DNA from: Citrobacter sp. FP75
GTDB lineage: Bacteria > Pseudomonadota > Gammaproteobacteria > Enterobacterales > Enterobacteriaceae
Direction of reading: 5' to 3'
DNA length: 64,000 bases
Assembly: GCF_018342065.1 (NCBI RefSeq)
Contig: NZ_JAFDOE010000001.1
Span: forward strand, 620,001 to 684,000
Both the position numbers and the translations under genes were made by a program. Positions 11,846-19,054 of the stretch are shown here, in pieces; the first letter of the stretch is position 1; every line of letters begins with the position of its first letter. A model generated the notes under the pieces. The model saw nothing but the letters and a program-made list of their open reading frames with translations, did not search any database and was not told the DNA's origin.

Positions 11846-13597
11846 ATGTTGCTTAATAAAATGTGTGGTAGTCGGCTGTCGGCAATCAGTTTGTGCCTGG
11901 CCGTAACATTCGCTCCACTGTTCAATGCGCAGGCCGATGAGCCTGAAATGATTCCTGGCGATAGCTCAACGGTTGTCAGCGAGCAACCAACCGCGCTATC
12001 ACAGCCGCAGGGACAATCTTTCGCAACAGCCGTCATGGCGGGTATTCAGGCGCTGCCGGATGGCGCGTCTGCGGAAAAAGCCCGCGCCGAATTACGTTCT
12101 CAACTTCCAGTGGGCTTCACGCCGGTTTACATGAGTCAACTGGAGTTGCTGTACGCCGCCCGCGATATGAAACCCATGTGGGAAAATCGCGATGCGGTGA
12201 AAGCCTTTCAGCAACAGTTAGCCGAGGTGGCGATTGCTGGTTTTCAGCCGCAGTTCACAACCTGGGTGGCATTACTGACCGACCCTGGCGTAACGGGGCT
12301 GGCGCGAGATGCCGTCCTTTCTGATGCGATGATGGGCTATCTTCACTTTATTGCCAACATTCCGGTCAAAGGTAACCGCTGGCTATACAGCGATAAGCCC
12401 TACGCGCTAACTACGCCGCCTATTTCGGTGATTAACCAATGGCAGGTGGCTCTGGATAATGGTCAGCTAACTCCATTTATTGCCAGCCTGACGCCGCAGC
12501 ATCCGCAATATGCGGCGATGCATGAATCACTGCTGAAGCTGGTGGGCGATACGCGTCCGTGGCCACAGTTAACCAGCAAAGCCACGCTGCGCCCCGGCGA
12601 GTGGAGTAATGATATTCCGGCCCTGCGTGAAATTTTGCAGCGTACCGGCATGCTGGATACAGCAGTCAGTACGGCAGCAAGAGAAGGACGTAGCGCTTAC
12701 GACAGCGAACTGGTTGCGGCGGTAAAGCGTTTTCAGACCTGGCAAGGACTGGGGGCTGATGGTGCGATTGGCCCAGCAACGCGTGACTGGCTGAACGTGA
12801 CGCCGGCGCAGCGCGCGGGCGTACTGGCACTGAATATTCAGCGTTTACGTCTGTTGCCGGGCGAGCTAACTACCGGGATCATGGTCAATATTCCGGCTTA
12901 TTCGCTGGTCTATTATCAAAACGGTAATCAGGTGCTGGCTTCGCGGGTCATTGTTGGTCGTCCTGACCGTAAAACGCCTATGATGAGCAGCGCACTGAAT
13001 AACGTCGTCGTTAACCCGCCGTGGAACGTCCCGCCGACGCTGGCGCGCAAAGACATTCTGCCAAAGGTATGGAACGATCCAGGTTATCTCGAACGTCACG
13101 GGTATACCGTAATACGTGGCTGGAATAGCAAACAAACCATCGATCCGTGGCAAGTTGACTGGTCGACGATAACTGCCTCCAATCTGCCGTTCCGCTTCCA
13201 GCAGGCACCGGGTGCGCGCAACTCGCTGGGACGTTATAAATTCAATATGCCGAGTTCAGACGCTATTTATCTGCACGATACGCCGAACCACAATTTGTTC
13301 CAGAAGGACACGCGGGCGCTCAGCTCCGGTTGTGTACGCGTGAATAAGGCTTCGGAACTGGCGAACATGCTGCTGCAGGATGCGGGCTGGAATGATTCAC
13401 GGATCTCGGATGCCCTGAAACAAGGGGATACGCGCTACGTGAATATTCGCCAAAATATTCCGGTCAATCTCTACTATCTGACCGCATTTGTAGGTCCCGA
13501 TGGGCGCACGCAATATCGTACAGATATTTACAATTACGATCTCACCGCGCGATCCAGTGCACAAATTGTGTCAAAAGCTGAACAATTAATCAGATAA
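11846..13597 (+). CDS. ldtD: L,D-transpeptidase LdtD (YcbB)
   Basis: LdtD forms mDAP-mDAP (3-3) crosslinks in periplasmic peptidoglycan. The ATG at 11846 gives MLLNKMCG followed by a signal peptide ending near NAQA-DEPEM; the frame is open further upstream, to 11732, but those codons are unlike the family. A peptidoglycan-binding domain ([20 protein letters not shown], near residue 290) precedes the YkuD catalytic domain with YLHDTPNHN and the nucleophile motif SSGCVRV. The 583 residues are about 30 fewer than E. coli K-12; the missing part is the linker between TGMLDTAV and the peptidoglycan-binding domain. mepK, which cuts the same crosslinks, follows. Confidence 0.95.
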   Translation: MLLNKMCGSRLSAISLCLAVTFAPLFNAQADEPEMIPGDSSTVVSEQPTALSQPQGQSFATAVMAGIQALPDGASAEKARAELRSQLPVGFTPVYMSQLELLYAARDMKPMWENRDAVKAFQQQLAEVAIAGFQPQFTTWVALLTDPGVTGLARDAVLSDAMMGYLHFIANIPVKGNRWLYSDKPYALTTPPISVINQWQVALDNGQLTPFIASLTPQHPQYAAMHESLLKLVGDTRPWPQLTSKATLRPGEWSNDIPALREILQRTGMLDTAVSTAAREGRSAYDSELVAAVKRFQTWQGLGADGAIGPATRDWLNVTPAQRAGVLALNIQRLRLLPGELTTGIMVNIPAYSLVYYQNGNQVLASRVIVGRPDRKTPMMSSALNNVVVNPPWNVPPTLARKDILPKVWNDPGYLERHGYTVIRGWNSKQTIDPWQVDWSTITASNLPFRFQQAPGARNSLGRYKFNMPSSDAIYLHDTPNHNLFQKDTRALSSGCVRVNKASELANMLLQDAGWNDSRISDALKQGDTRYVNIRQNIPVNLYYLTAFVGPDGRTQYRTDIYNYDLTARSSAQIVSKAEQLIR

Positions 13598-13774
13598 ATG
13601 AAGCAGTTCGAGGAAAATGATTGTCGTAAGTTATGTTGGAAGCGGGGTCGAATGGCTGCAAGCCCCGTGTTTCCTGGGGTTGGGAGCCTTGACGCGGACT
13701 AGTTAGCCCGGTAAGGTTTCCCGCGTGCGCTAGAGCATACATACGATAACATTGACCTTGTAGACCTTAATACC

Positions 13775-14323
13775 ATGGACAAATTTGACGCTAATCGCCG
13801 CAAACTGCTGGCGCTTGGTGGCATTGCCCTCGGCGCTGCCATCCTGCCCACGCCTGCGTTTGCTACACTCTCCACCCCACGTCCGCGCATATTGACTCTG
13901 AATAACCTGCATACCGGTGAGTCAATTAAAGCAGAGTTTTTTGATGGCAGGGGCTATATTCAGGACGAATTAGCAAAACTTGATCACTTTTTCCGTGATT
14001 TTCGCGCGAACAAAGTGAAATCCATCGATCCGGGATTGTTCGATCAACTCTTCCGTCTGCAAGGCCTTCTCGGCACGCGTAAACCCGTACAGCTGATCTC
14101 CGGCTATCGTTCCGTTGATACCAACAACGAACTACGCGCGCGCAGTCGCGGTGTGGCAAAGAAAAGCTACCACACCAAAGGGCAGGCAATGGATTTCCAC
14201 ATTGAAGGCGTTGCATTAAGTAATATTCGCAAAGCTGCGTTATCTATGCGTGCAGGTGGTGTAGGATACTACCCACGCAGTAACTTTGTGCATATTGACA
14301 CCGGGCCAGCACGGCACTGGTGA
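13775..14323 (+). CDS. mepK: Murein endopeptidase MepK (YcbK)
   Basis: The 182-residue protein of the DUF882/M15 family has a twin-arginine export signal (RRKLLALGG at residues 8-16, then AILPTPAFA). Zinc-ligand motifs of the LAS-type peptidase fold are visible: SGYRS near 108, HTKGQAMDFHIEG near 133-145 and NFVHIDTGPARHW at the end. E. coli MepK preferentially cleaves the 3-3 crosslinks made by L,D-transpeptidases, so the ldtD-mepK order places maker and cutter side by side. About 177 nt separate it from ldtD; that gap has small GC-rich inverted repeats but no clear terminator. Confidence 0.93.
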   Translation: MDKFDANRRKLLALGGIALGAAILPTPAFATLSTPRPRILTLNNLHTGESIKAEFFDGRGYIQDELAKLDHFFRDFRANKVKSIDPGLFDQLFRLQGLLGTRKPVQLISGYRSVDTNNELRARSRGVAKKSYHTKGQAMDFHIEGVALSNIRKAALSMRAGGVGYYPRSNFVHIDTGPARHW

Positions 14324-14350
14324 GCCATAGCTTAATGAAACAGGAGCTGT

Positions 14351-14998
14351 ATGAACTATCGTATTATTCCGGTCACTGCATTCGCTCAGAACTGCTCGCT
14401 GATCTGGTGTGAGCAAACGCGTCTGGCCGCGCTGGTCGATCCCGGCGGCGATGCCGAGAAAATCAAACAGGAAGTGGATGCCAGCGGTTTGACGCTCATG
14501 CAGATCCTGCTCACGCATGGTCATCTTGACCACGTAGGGGCGGCCTCTGAACTGGCGCAGCATTATGGCGTACCGGTCATCGGCCCGGAAAAAGAAGATG
14601 AGTTCTGGCTGCAGGGTCTGCCCGCGCAGAGCCGCATGTTTGGTCTGGGAGAGTGCGAGCCGCTGACCCCCGATCGCTGGTTAAATGAAGGCGATCGCAT
14701 CAGCGTCGGCAACGTGACGTTACAGGTGTTGCATTGCCCGGGTCATACTCCGGGGCACGTGGTCTTCTTTGATGACCAGTCAAAGCTGCTGATTTCAGGC
14801 GATGTGATTTTCAAAGGTGGGGTAGGACGTAGTGACTTCCCGCGTGGGGATCACAGCCAGCTGATCGATTCGATTAAACGCAAGTTATTACCCCTGGGTG
14901 ATGACGTGACGTTTATTCCCGGTCACGGCCCGCTTTCTACGCTGGGTAATGAACGCCAGCATAACCCGTTCCTGCAGGATGAAATGCCGGTCTGGTAA
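14351..14998 (+). CDS. gloC: Hydroxyacylglutathione hydrolase, type II glyoxalase GloC (YcbL)
   Basis: The 215-residue metallo-beta-lactamase-fold enzyme hydrolyses S-lactoylglutathione in methylglyoxal detoxification. The metal-binding motif T-H-G-H-L-D-H-V lies at about residues 56-63, with further ligands in [10 protein letters not shown] (about 130-139), ISGDVIF and IPGHGP. It starts 27 nt after mepK behind an AGGAG site (14341-14345) and is probably cotranscribed with it. It is the last host gene before the prophage; its terminator is the attachment site. Confidence 0.94.
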   Translation: MNYRIIPVTAFAQNCSLIWCEQTRLAALVDPGGDAEKIKQEVDASGLTLMQILLTHGHLDHVGAASELAQHYGVPVIGPEKEDEFWLQGLPAQSRMFGLGECEPLTPDRWLNEGDRISVGNVTLQVLHCPGHTPGHVVFFDDQSKLLISGDVIFKGGVGRSDFPRGDHSQLIDSIKRKLLPLGDDVTFIPGHGPLSTLGNERQHNPFLQDEMPVW

Positions 14999-15016
14999 AT
15001 GAAAGTCAGATAAATG

Positions 15017-15042
15017 AAAAAGGCCGCAGCAGCGGCCTTTTT
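15017..15042 (+). terminator. Rho-independent terminator of gloC, overlapping attL
   Basis: A perfect inverted repeat, AAAAAGGCCGC-AGCA-GCGGCCTTTTT, lies about 20 nt after the gloC stop. The right half of the stem and the T-run belong to the 23-bp direct repeat shared with the other prophage end. In an uninfected chromosome this hairpin would plausibly serve both gloC and the convergent aspC. Confidence 0.9.
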
Positions 15043-15045
15043 AGT
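15023..15045 (+). other. attL core (23-bp direct repeat)
   Basis: These 23 bases, beginning GCCGCAGCAGCGGCC and ending TTTTTAGT, are identical to 47426-47448. Sequence identity stops on both sides: G against A before, G against C after. The copy lies next to int, as expected for a tyrosine-integrase site. Confidence 0.9.
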
Positions 15046-15058
15046 GGTAGGTAACATG

Positions 15059-15111
15059 GGCTTTCAGCGGTGCAATGCGGGTTTGCGCGGCACACAAGAC
15101 CACTGAAAGCC
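15059..15111. repeat. Inverted repeat between attL and int
   Basis: GGCTTTCAGCGGT (15059-15071) and ACCACTGAAAGCC (15099-15111) form a 13-bp inverted repeat with one mismatch and a 27-nt spacer, just beyond the int stop. It could be a stem that ends or stabilises the int transcript, or a pair of integrase arm-type or excisionase sites. The sequence alone does not decide. Confidence 0.55.
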
Positions 15112-15119
15112 ATAATAAA

Positions 15120-16133
15120 CTACCCCACCGTGGACACTGTGTGGACGCTCTGGGCGCTGGCACCACCCCTCAACGGATTGAGTGAAACAGCATCCTGTAA
15201 ATACTCTGGGGCGAAGTGCGCGTAGACCATTGTCTGCTCTATTCGCGAGTGTCCCAGTATTCTCTGCAACGTGATAATACTTCCCCCGTTAATCATAAAG
15301 TGAGTTGCGAAACTATGGCGCAACGCATGCGTTGCCTGTCCGGCTGGCAGATCCGGTTTTACCTCTTTCAGGGTGTGCCTGAATTCCGGATATGCAGCAT
15401 CAGAGAACAGAAAGCCTCTTTTGTTTTCGGCAATCAGTTTTGCCACCTCGGCAGATACAGGAACGGTGCGCGGTTTGTTCGTTTTCGTTTTAACGAACGT
15501 CACGCGGTTCTGTATTATGTGTTCTGCTTTAAGTTTCGCAGCCTCACCCCATCTTGCGCCGGTACTCAGACAGAGAACGGCAATCTTTTTGTTATCGCCG
15601 TCCAGCCGGGAAAGCAGTAGCGCGATCTCGTCCTGGGTGAGATAGCCAGTTTCTGGTTTCTCTTCTTTCAGTCTTTTTGTGCCCCGTATGGGGTGCTCAC
15701 CGAAGAATAGTTCAGCCTCAATCAGTGCCGTAAACATGCCGCTGATACAGGTCAGATCGCGGTTTATGCTAGAGGGCTTTACGCCCTGACCTCTCCGTGC
15801 CGCCGTGTATTGGCTAATCAGGGTCTTCGTTATCTGAAACGCACATGGATCACCGGTAATTCTGGAAAAAATCTCGATTTTGCCCAAGTTAGATTTTCCA
15901 TGCTCTTCGTGTTTACCTTTCAGATCCCACCAGATTTTTGTTAGCTCTGACAGATGCCGCTTATCTGTCGGCTTAGACAACCACTCTTTATCATGGTGGT
16001 TGTACTGCGTGTGTTTCTCAAAGGCTACCGCCTCGCTTTTCTTGTCAAACTTCCTGCGGATGCGCTTTCCGTTACGCCCGGCAGGTCTAATGTCCACTTC
16101 ATATCGACCATCATCGAGTTTCTTGATTGTCAT
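15120..16133 (-). CDS. int: P2-type tyrosine site-specific integrase
   Basis: The 337-residue protein has the same length as P2 Int. The N-terminal arm-binding region (IKKLDDGRYEVDIRPAGRNG) is followed by a core-binding domain and a C-terminal tyrosine recombinase domain. Visible catalytic motifs are Arg in STGARWGEAAKL, HALRHSFATHF, LGHSRIEQTMVYAHF with the probable nucleophile Tyr. It sits immediately inside attL and downstream of the repressor gene on the same strand, so both are probably expressed from one lysogenic promoter, as in P2. It should catalyse integration at the gloC-aspC terminator. Confidence 0.95.
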   Translation of the reverse strand: MTIKKLDDGRYEVDIRPAGRNGKRIRRKFDKKSEAVAFEKHTQYNHHDKEWLSKPTDKRHLSELTKIWWDLKGKHEEHGKSNLGKIEIFSRITGDPCAFQITKTLISQYTAARRGQGVKPSSINRDLTCISGMFTALIEAELFFGEHPIRGTKRLKEEKPETGYLTQDEIALLLSRLDGDNKKIAVLCLSTGARWGEAAKLKAEHIIQNRVTFVKTKTNKPRTVPVSAEVAKLIAENKRGFLFSDAAYPEFRHTLKEVKPDLPAGQATHALRHSFATHFMINGGSIITLQRILGHSRIEQTMVYAHFAPEYLQDAVSLNPLRGGASAQSVHTVSTVG

Positions 16134-16248
16134 CAGAAAGCCCTCAGATTGGTTCGTTTACTTCTTTTTCTTAGCTTTTCATGCTTGTCATTCGAAAATT
16201 TTGTAACTAATAACAGGCACTTGTAATACATGTAATCGCGGTGAATTT

Positions 16249-16548
16249 TCAGCCAGTCTTTTGGCCGGAGTGCTGCGAGGTTGTTACATCTTGCCCATAG
16301 TGTGCGAGTGCCGGTGCGATTTGTCCGGACTCTGGAGATATTTGATCGGTCATAAACCACAACGTGTATTTCATGAAGCGCGGGTGTTGCAAGATTTTCA
16401 TAGTTACATCCGTTGGAGGGGTTGTTCTTCCGCTTTCGTAGTACGTCAGCGAACTGTAAGGAACACCTGAAATTTCAGCAAATTGACGCCGATTTAGTCT
16501 TTCCGACTCTCGAATAAGCCCCAGCTTCTCACCTATTGATGTTGACAT
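16249..16548 (-). CDS. P2 C-type prophage repressor
   Basis: The 99-residue protein has the length of P2 repressor C and the N-terminal helix-turn-helix expected for the family (GEKLGLIRESERLNRRQFAE, then SGVPYSSLTYYESGR, about residues 6-41). It lacks a RecA-cleavable C-terminal domain, so the prophage is probably not SOS-inducible by repressor cleavage. It is transcribed leftwards towards int, and its start codon lies at the edge of the operator region shared with the rightward early promoter. An AGAGGAT site precedes the start. Confidence 0.88.
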   Translation of the reverse strand: MSTSIGEKLGLIRESERLNRRQFAEISGVPYSSLTYYESGRTTPPTDVTMKILQHPRFMKYTLWFMTDQISPESGQIAPALAHYGQDVTTSQHSGQKTG

Positions 16549-16658
16549 GTTATCGAAATCCTCTAATATTCACGTAATTCTCTAACTTAATGTGTGATGT
16601 TCTAATGTTCATTAAGGCACATTAGAGGACATTGAAACCCATTAGTTAGATCTAGATG
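16543..16658. promoter_or_regulatory. Repressor/Cox switch region with an operator array
   Basis: Between the divergent repressor and cox genes, five copies of TCTAA(T/C) occur: 16562-16567, 16581-16586 and 16601-16606 on the plus strand, and 16621-16626 and 16645-16650 on the minus strand. Spacings are 19, 20, 20 and 24 bp, so most lie on one DNA face. A perfect TTGACA (16543-16548) overlaps the repressor start codon; TAATAT at 16564 is a possible -10 for rightward early transcription, though the 15-bp spacer is short. Repressor or Cox binding is inferred, not shown. Confidence 0.65.
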
Positions 16659-16670
16659 AGAGGTTAACAG

Positions 16671-16940
16671 ATGAGTAAGCAAATTGTCAGTACTACGGAT
16701 GCCGTGCCTTGCCAGGAGTTTGCCCGTTTGATTGGCAAATCGTCAGCGGCTGTAAGGGGCATGATCGAAAAGGGCAAACTTCCCGTAGTGGAGATGACTG
16801 ATCCTCAATCCACATCAGGCCGTGCAGGTGAATACTGGGTTTATCTTCCTGCATGGAACAACGGCATGAAACTGGCCTATGAAAGCCGCCCGAAAGAGAT
16901 CCGCGAAGGCTGGCTGATGTGGCTGGGGTTAGGGGCGTAA
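16671..16940 (+). CDS. cox: Cox-type excisionase and early repressor
   Basis: The 89-residue protein closely resembles the P2-family Cox proteins, with the blocks VPCQEFARLIGKSSAAVRGM, DPQSTSGRAGEYWVYLPAWN and GWLMWLGLGA. In P2, Cox directs excision with Int and represses the lysogenic promoter, opposing C. It is the first gene of the rightward early operon and has a GAGAGG site (16658-16663) about 7 nt before the ATG. Confidence 0.9.
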   Translation: MSKQIVSTTDAVPCQEFARLIGKSSAAVRGMIEKGKLPVVEMTDPQSTSGRAGEYWVYLPAWNNGMKLAYESRPKEIREGWLMWLGLGA

Positions 16941-16944
16941 GAAT

Positions 16945-17184
16945 ATGCACACGTTTAACAACTCTACTGAAGCGCAGCAATACGCACAGAACGTCAGCCA
17001 GGCCGCTGACGATCTTCTTTCGGCATTCAAAGGTGGCGAGTACAAAACAGCCATTGCCGTACTTGACTGGATGAAAGAAGCCGTAGCCGTCAATGCTTGC
17101 GTAATCATCGGGCCGATTGAAGGTGAATCACCTTGCAGTCAAAGCCCATCTTTTCCGGTTCGTTATTTAAAAATTAAGGATTAA
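16945..17184 (+). CDS. Small early phage protein, unknown function
   Basis: This 79-residue soluble protein (MHTFNNSTEAQQYAQNVSQA) starts 4 nt after cox and is predicted to be mostly helical in its first 55 residues. Its position matches the small cII/B-like early genes of P2 relatives, but I see no recognisable domain. It lies in the early operon between cox and the replication genes, so a role in replication or the lysis-lysogeny choice is possible but unsupported. Confidence 0.7.
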   Translation: MHTFNNSTEAQQYAQNVSQAADDLLSAFKGGEYKTAIAVLDWMKEAVAVNACVIIGPIEGESPCSQSPSFPVRYLKIKD

Positions 17185-17189
17185 TAGAT

Positions 17190-17459
17190 ATGAATCAATT
17201 TAACCGAAAGTATTCAAAAAATGGATCGCATTCTGGATTCATCAAAACAGAATCAAAAGAACAGAAACACGCGGCGGTACACATTGACGAGCACACCACT
17301 ATTTACCGTGGTTTTACCATTCAGCGCTGCCCGCGCGATAACCGCACTTTTAAAACACCGTACACCGTAACATGCAATGGTCATTATTATGGCCGTGACT
17401 TCACGTTAGCTGAAGCATTCCGCACTGTTAATAAACTGCATACGGAGGCCAGAAAATGA
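17190..17459 (+). CDS. Small early phage protein, unknown function
   Basis: The 89-residue basic protein has a compact C-terminal part (TTIYRGFTIQRCPRDNRTFK, then YTVTCNGHYYGRDFTLAEAF) that reads like a small alpha-beta domain of phage accessory proteins, with a hydrophilic N-terminus. The gene is AT-rich compared with the structural genes. Its stop overlaps the start of the next gene (ATGA at 17456), which indicates coupled translation. No function is assigned. Confidence 0.7.
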   Translation: MNQFNRKYSKNGSHSGFIKTESKEQKHAAVHIDEHTTIYRGFTIQRCPRDNRTFKTPYTVTCNGHYYGRDFTLAEAFRTVNKLHTEARK

Positions 17460-17728
17460 AAAAAGAATTAGCAGTAATTCATAATTCCCTGTTGGAAAGT
17501 TTTTATTTTAATAATGAAGCTAAGCCAGCCCGCAAGGATATGAATTTTAAACTCATGCAGGAGGGTATGAATCACCTGTTTTTTGTTGCTCAGTGCACAG
17601 GCGATGAAGAAGCAATGCAGTCGCTTGCAAGTGCCTGCGATGAACTCCACGCAGGAAACATCCCAGAACCATTGATGTGCTATGGGATGGAGGGTGCAAC
17701 GTGTTCACGCTCAACCAACTATTATTAG
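17456..17728 (+). CDS. Small early phage protein, unknown function
   Basis: The 90-residue protein begins MKKELAVIHNSLLESFYFNN, contains a helical middle (MQEGMNHLFFVAQCTGDEEA) and ends with a Cys-containing tail. It overlaps its neighbours on both sides (17456-17459 and 17701-17728), a dense arrangement typical of phage early operons. I do not recognise the family. Confidence 0.65.
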   Translation: MKKELAVIHNSLLESFYFNNEAKPARKDMNFKLMQEGMNHLFFVAQCTGDEEAMQSLASACDELHAGNIPEPLMCYGMEGATCSRSTNYY

Positions 17729-17931
17729 GTCCAGCGATATGGCTGGCAGTTTTAATAATCCTGCTTACATTATTTTTGACTGCACTGGATAGATTCTTTT
17801 ATCCGCACATTCATTACTGGTGCAGGATGAAAGAGAATTTAAAAATCATCATCAGCGTTGCATTTGGCGTAACGATATTTACGTTTCTTTCATTTGAATT
17901 GATGTTGCGAACAATAACTACCACAACATAA
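17701..17931 (+). CDS. Small two-helix membrane protein, unknown function
   Basis: Using the GTG at 17701, preceded by GGAGGG at 17690-17695, gives a 76-residue protein with two strong transmembrane segments (AIWLAVLIILLTLFLTALDR and LKIIISVAFGVTIFTFLSFE) joined by a short basic loop. The frame is open upstream to 17677, but that start has no ribosome site. It is the last gene before a hairpin-rich gap. A membrane role in superinfection exclusion would fit the size and place, but this is speculation. Confidence 0.65.
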   Translation: MFTLNQLLLGPAIWLAVLIILLTLFLTALDRFFYPHIHYWCRMKENLKIIISVAFGVTIFTFLSFELMLRTITTTT

Positions 17932-17960
17932 CCAGCAGTTAGTAAACAGTTTCATTTATT

Positions 17961-18046
17961 CCGCATGTACATGCGGTGGGTTTTTACGCCCTGAATTTAG
18001 CAGGGCGCTTATTTAAATACCGTTTAAACACGATTTTCAAATAAGC
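17961..18046. other. Three consecutive hairpins in the early operon
   Basis: The element contains a perfect 16-bp palindrome CCGCATGTACATGCGG (17961-17976) followed by TGGGTTTTT, then CGCCCTG/CAGGGCG arms (17987-17993 and 18001-18007), then GCTTATTT/AAATAAGC arms (18007-18014 and 18039-18046). The first resembles a terminator. The region separates the AT-rich small genes from the methyltransferase and replication genes. Confidence 0.6.
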
Positions 18047-18066
18047 GAATAACGAGAGGACCGATT

Positions 18067-18468
18067 GTGGATAGCAGGGGGAATAAATCAAAGCCCACGC
18101 CGCAATCGGGCTTTAAGCAATTTCAGGAACAGCGCAACAAACTGCGCGCGCAGCTCGATGCGCAGCGCCTGGGCGACACAGAAAGACGGTTTAACGCGCT
18201 GGGTGAAACACAGCGTAAAGCGCTTTACCTGCTGGCGAACGCTGCCGCAGCGGAGAGTGGTTTACCAGTGCTGACGCGCTCACAACTGAGGCGGGATTTC
18301 GCGGCATTCACCCGCGAAGAACAGAACACCATTCTGCTGGGCATTAAGCGCCTGGCGGAACTATCGGCGGCAATGCCGTGGTGCTGGCCAGATTACGAAG
18401 GACTGGCAGCAGACCGAATCATTGATCGCCACATCGCCAGCGATGGCAAACCTAATCAACAAGGTTAA
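18067..18468 (+). CDS. Early phage protein, unknown function
   Basis: The 133-residue protein, with a GTG start preceded by GAGAGGA (18053-18059), has a Gln/Arg-rich coiled N-terminus (FKQFQEQRNKLRAQLDAQRL) and a helical body (FNALGETQRKALYLLANAAA; LTRSQLRRDFAAFTREEQNT). It is the first gene after the hairpin cluster and directly precedes the exonuclease gene. No conserved enzymatic motif is visible, and its function is unknown. Confidence 0.75.
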   Translation: MDSRGNKSKPTPQSGFKQFQEQRNKLRAQLDAQRLGDTERRFNALGETQRKALYLLANAAAAESGLPVLTRSQLRRDFAAFTREEQNTILLGIKRLAELSAAMPWCWPDYEGLAADRIIDRHIASDGKPNQQG

Positions 18469-18472
18469 TCAA

Positions 18473-19054
18473 ATGAACAACGTCATGATCGATATTGAAG
18501 CCCTGGACACCAAACCAACTGCCGCAATTGCCTCAATCGCAGCGGCATTCTTTGATCCGTTAACGGGAGCGGTTGGCGATACATTTTACACGCGAGTAGA
18601 CATTGAAGATTCCGCGCGATTTGACGGCACCATTGGCGCATCCACTGTTAAATGGTGGTTGAGACAAAGCGCCGCAGCTCGTGCAGAACTCACATCTAAC
18701 GATGCGAAAGGCATTTTCCCGACGTTGCTGGATCTGAATGCCTTTATCAATGGGGCTGACGATGCAAAAAGCGTGAAGATTTGGGCGCGCGAAACGGACT
18801 ACGACCTGCCGATCATCTACTCCGCCATGCGTACTTTTGACATAGCACCGTGCTGGAGTTTCTGGAATGTGCGGGACGTGCGAACCGTGCACGAAATGGT
18901 GCTGATACTGCAAGGCCACGCATCAAGCCGCCTCGTTAGTGATGTTGCGCATCAGGCGTTATGTGACGTGCTTAACCAGATAGCGCAGCTAACTGACAAC
19001 ATCCGTACAATCTCTATGGATGGCGTAGCTAAAGCAATAGAGGCGTCATTATGA
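18473..19054 (+). CDS. DEDD-type 3'-5' exonuclease-like protein
   Basis: The 193-residue protein begins NNVMIDIEALDTKPTAAIAS, which is the Exo I motif (DIEALDT) of the DEDD exonuclease superfamily, as in the phage RNase T-like/Rv2179c-type proteins. An Exo II-like acidic patch is KIWARETDYDLPII, near residue 102, and Exo III may be RLVSDVAHQALCDVL with HQALCD, near 160. The start at 18473 follows AAGG; its last codons overlap dam (ATGA). It could trim DNA or RNA during phage growth; the substrate is unknown. Confidence 0.8.
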   Translation: MNNVMIDIEALDTKPTAAIASIAAAFFDPLTGAVGDTFYTRVDIEDSARFDGTIGASTVKWWLRQSAAARAELTSNDAKGIFPTLLDLNAFINGADDAKSVKIWARETDYDLPIIYSAMRTFDIAPCWSFWNVRDVRTVHEMVLILQGHASSRLVSDVAHQALCDVLNQIAQLTDNIRTISMDGVAKAIEASL

